Assembly: GCA_028697615.1 (NCBI GenBank)
Contig: JAQVET010000021.1
Coordinates: forward strand, 6,150 to 11,427
DNA: 5,278 nucleotides
DNA from: Minisyncoccota bacterium
Lineage (GTDB): Bacteria; Patescibacteriota; Minisyncoccia; Minisyncoccales; GCA-002788555
Reading direction: 5' to 3'
The position numbers and the translations under genes were made by a program. Below the pieces are notes generated by a model. That model did not search any database. It was not told the DNA's origin and saw only the letters and a program-made list of their open reading frames with translations. The first letter of the stretch is position 1, and every line of letters begins with the position of its first letter. This document shows positions 4,629-5,278 of this stretch, one piece after another.

Positions 4629-5278
4629 TGCTCTGCGCATATACTCCACAGGCATTTCTACAACCGGGATCAGATAAGACATCACAATTATCTCCTGGTC
4701 TTGCACATTTTGAGTGGTAATAATGAGCGCCTATTTCATTTTTTGTAAGAGCGCGATTATATATACGGACATCGTCGATAAAGCCATTAAAAAATTCAGC
4801 TGGCGTAGATACTCTAGCGCCTATTCTTGCTAACCCAGAACTAACAGTGTTAGGAGTGTAATTTGTTTGTCCAATATTTACGCCATTAATATAATGTTTT
4901 TTAACTCCACCAGGAGACAATGTAATCACAATATGAGCCCATTGATTTAATGGAACAGTACCTGCTGCTTGATAGACATTCCATTCGTGAGCCAGTAAAC
5001 CTCCATTAGCATTTAATACCAAGCCCCAAGATGATCCAGTTAAACCACTACCATAATGAACTATATGACTTAAAGGAGATGTATATACTTTTGTATAAAT
5101 CCATGCTTCAGCTGTTCTATTGCTGCTACCTAATGGAAAACCTGAATCTGATGATTGAATATAATCATCTACTCCATTAAATTTCAAGGATGAAGAATTT
5201 GTTTGAAATGTTTGAGTGGTATTGGGAAAAGGAGCTGTGTTTTGAGGATCTTGCCAAGGAGCAGTCCAGGCAGGATCA
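4624..5278 (-). CDS. LamG (concanavalin A-like) domain surface protein, 5' end outside the window
   Basis: At least 217 codons are open from the window edge to the TAA at 4624-4626, so this is the C-terminal part of a longer protein. A TTG at 5187 is not a true start, because the frame continues upstream without a stop. The visible N-terminal stretch (about 5191-5277) is a Pro/Thr/Asn/Gln-rich linker with WTAPWQDP. A LamG jelly-roll follows: LKFNGVDDYIQ at its start, AEAWIYTK, NQWAHIVITL, KKHYINGVNIG, and the hallmark FNGFIDDVRIYNRALT near its end. Beyond the domain is a short tail with four cysteines (KCARPGDNC then DPGCRNACG), which probably forms disulfides outside the cell. Such domains in bacteria usually belong to secreted or surface proteins that bind glycans or mediate adhesion; the ligand is unknown. 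No cell-wall anchor or membrane helix ends the protein. Confidence 0.88.
   Translation of the reverse strand, partial: DPAWTAPWQDPQNTAPFPNTTQTFQTNSSSLKFNGVDDYIQSSDSGFPLGSSNRTAEAWIYTKVYTSPLSHIVHYGSGLTGSSWGLVLNANGGLLAHEWNVYQAAGTVPLNQWAHIVITLSPGGVKKHYINGVNIGQTNYTPNTVSSGLARIGARVSTPAEFFNGFIDDVRIYNRALTKNEIGAHYYHSKCARPGDNCDVLSDPGCRNACGVYAQSN

Noticed and set aside
5185..5187. TTG as the start of the LamG gene
   Set aside because: The reading frame stays open to the window edge with a typical surface-protein linker, so the gene is simply cut by the window.
37..5278. TGA recoding (as in some candidate phyla)
   Set aside because: All visible genes end at TAA and none needs to read through a TGA, so there is no evidence for or need of an alternative code.

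Overview
The window is an A/T-rich bacterial segment, roughly 30% G+C by eye, with tightly packed short genes. The nine reading frames whose ends are visible all stop at TAA, and no in-frame TGA is needed anywhere. None of the eight complete genes has a well-placed Shine-Dalgarno sequence. The gene mix is a stand-alone MetRS-type tRNA-binding domain, a small nitroreductase, a COG2231-type base-excision glycosylase, a stomatin/slipin, orotidine-decarboxylase-superfamily (HPS-like) enzymes, a single-domain response regulator and a LamG surface protein. Together with the composition, this suggests a Candidate Phyla Radiation (Patescibacteria, Parcubacteria-like) genome or another reduced uncultivated lineage. 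That assignment is inference; there is no rRNA or marker protein here to settle it.

Layout. Positions 1-1701 carry four plus-strand genes: the tRNA-binding domain protein (37-357), the nitroreductase (414-926), a 36-residue single-pass membrane peptide (972-1082), and an endonuclease III-related glycosylase (1090-1701) that stops just before the usual iron-sulfur loop. A 176-base A/T-rich gap (1702-1877) holds a plausible extended -10 promoter, an inverted repeat over that -10, and a 17-bp tandem repeat. It leads into a stomatin/slipin gene (1878-2633).

From 2635 to 4099 two tandem paralogous HPS-like genes lie on the minus strand (upstream copy 3443-4099, downstream copy 2635-3429). The downstream one is tail-to-tail with the slipin gene across a single base. 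A 97-base divergent gap then carries a near-consensus promoter for a CheY-like response regulator (4197-4565), which ends at a clear intrinsic terminator (4589-4612). The right edge is the 3' part of a minus-strand LamG-domain protein that runs out of the window.

How the genes work together: mostly they do not form one pathway. The tandem HPS-like pair is the only clear functional module. These proteins keep the metal/acid-base core of the hexulose-6-phosphate synthase group, but both replace the first-strand Asp with Asn and the phosphate-binding glycines of strand 8 with Trp-Glu, so their real substrate is open. One copy also carries an insertion of about 46 polar residues. This is the most interesting feature of the window. 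I see no CRISPR array, tRNA, rRNA, insertion sequence, toxin-antitoxin pair or defence system.
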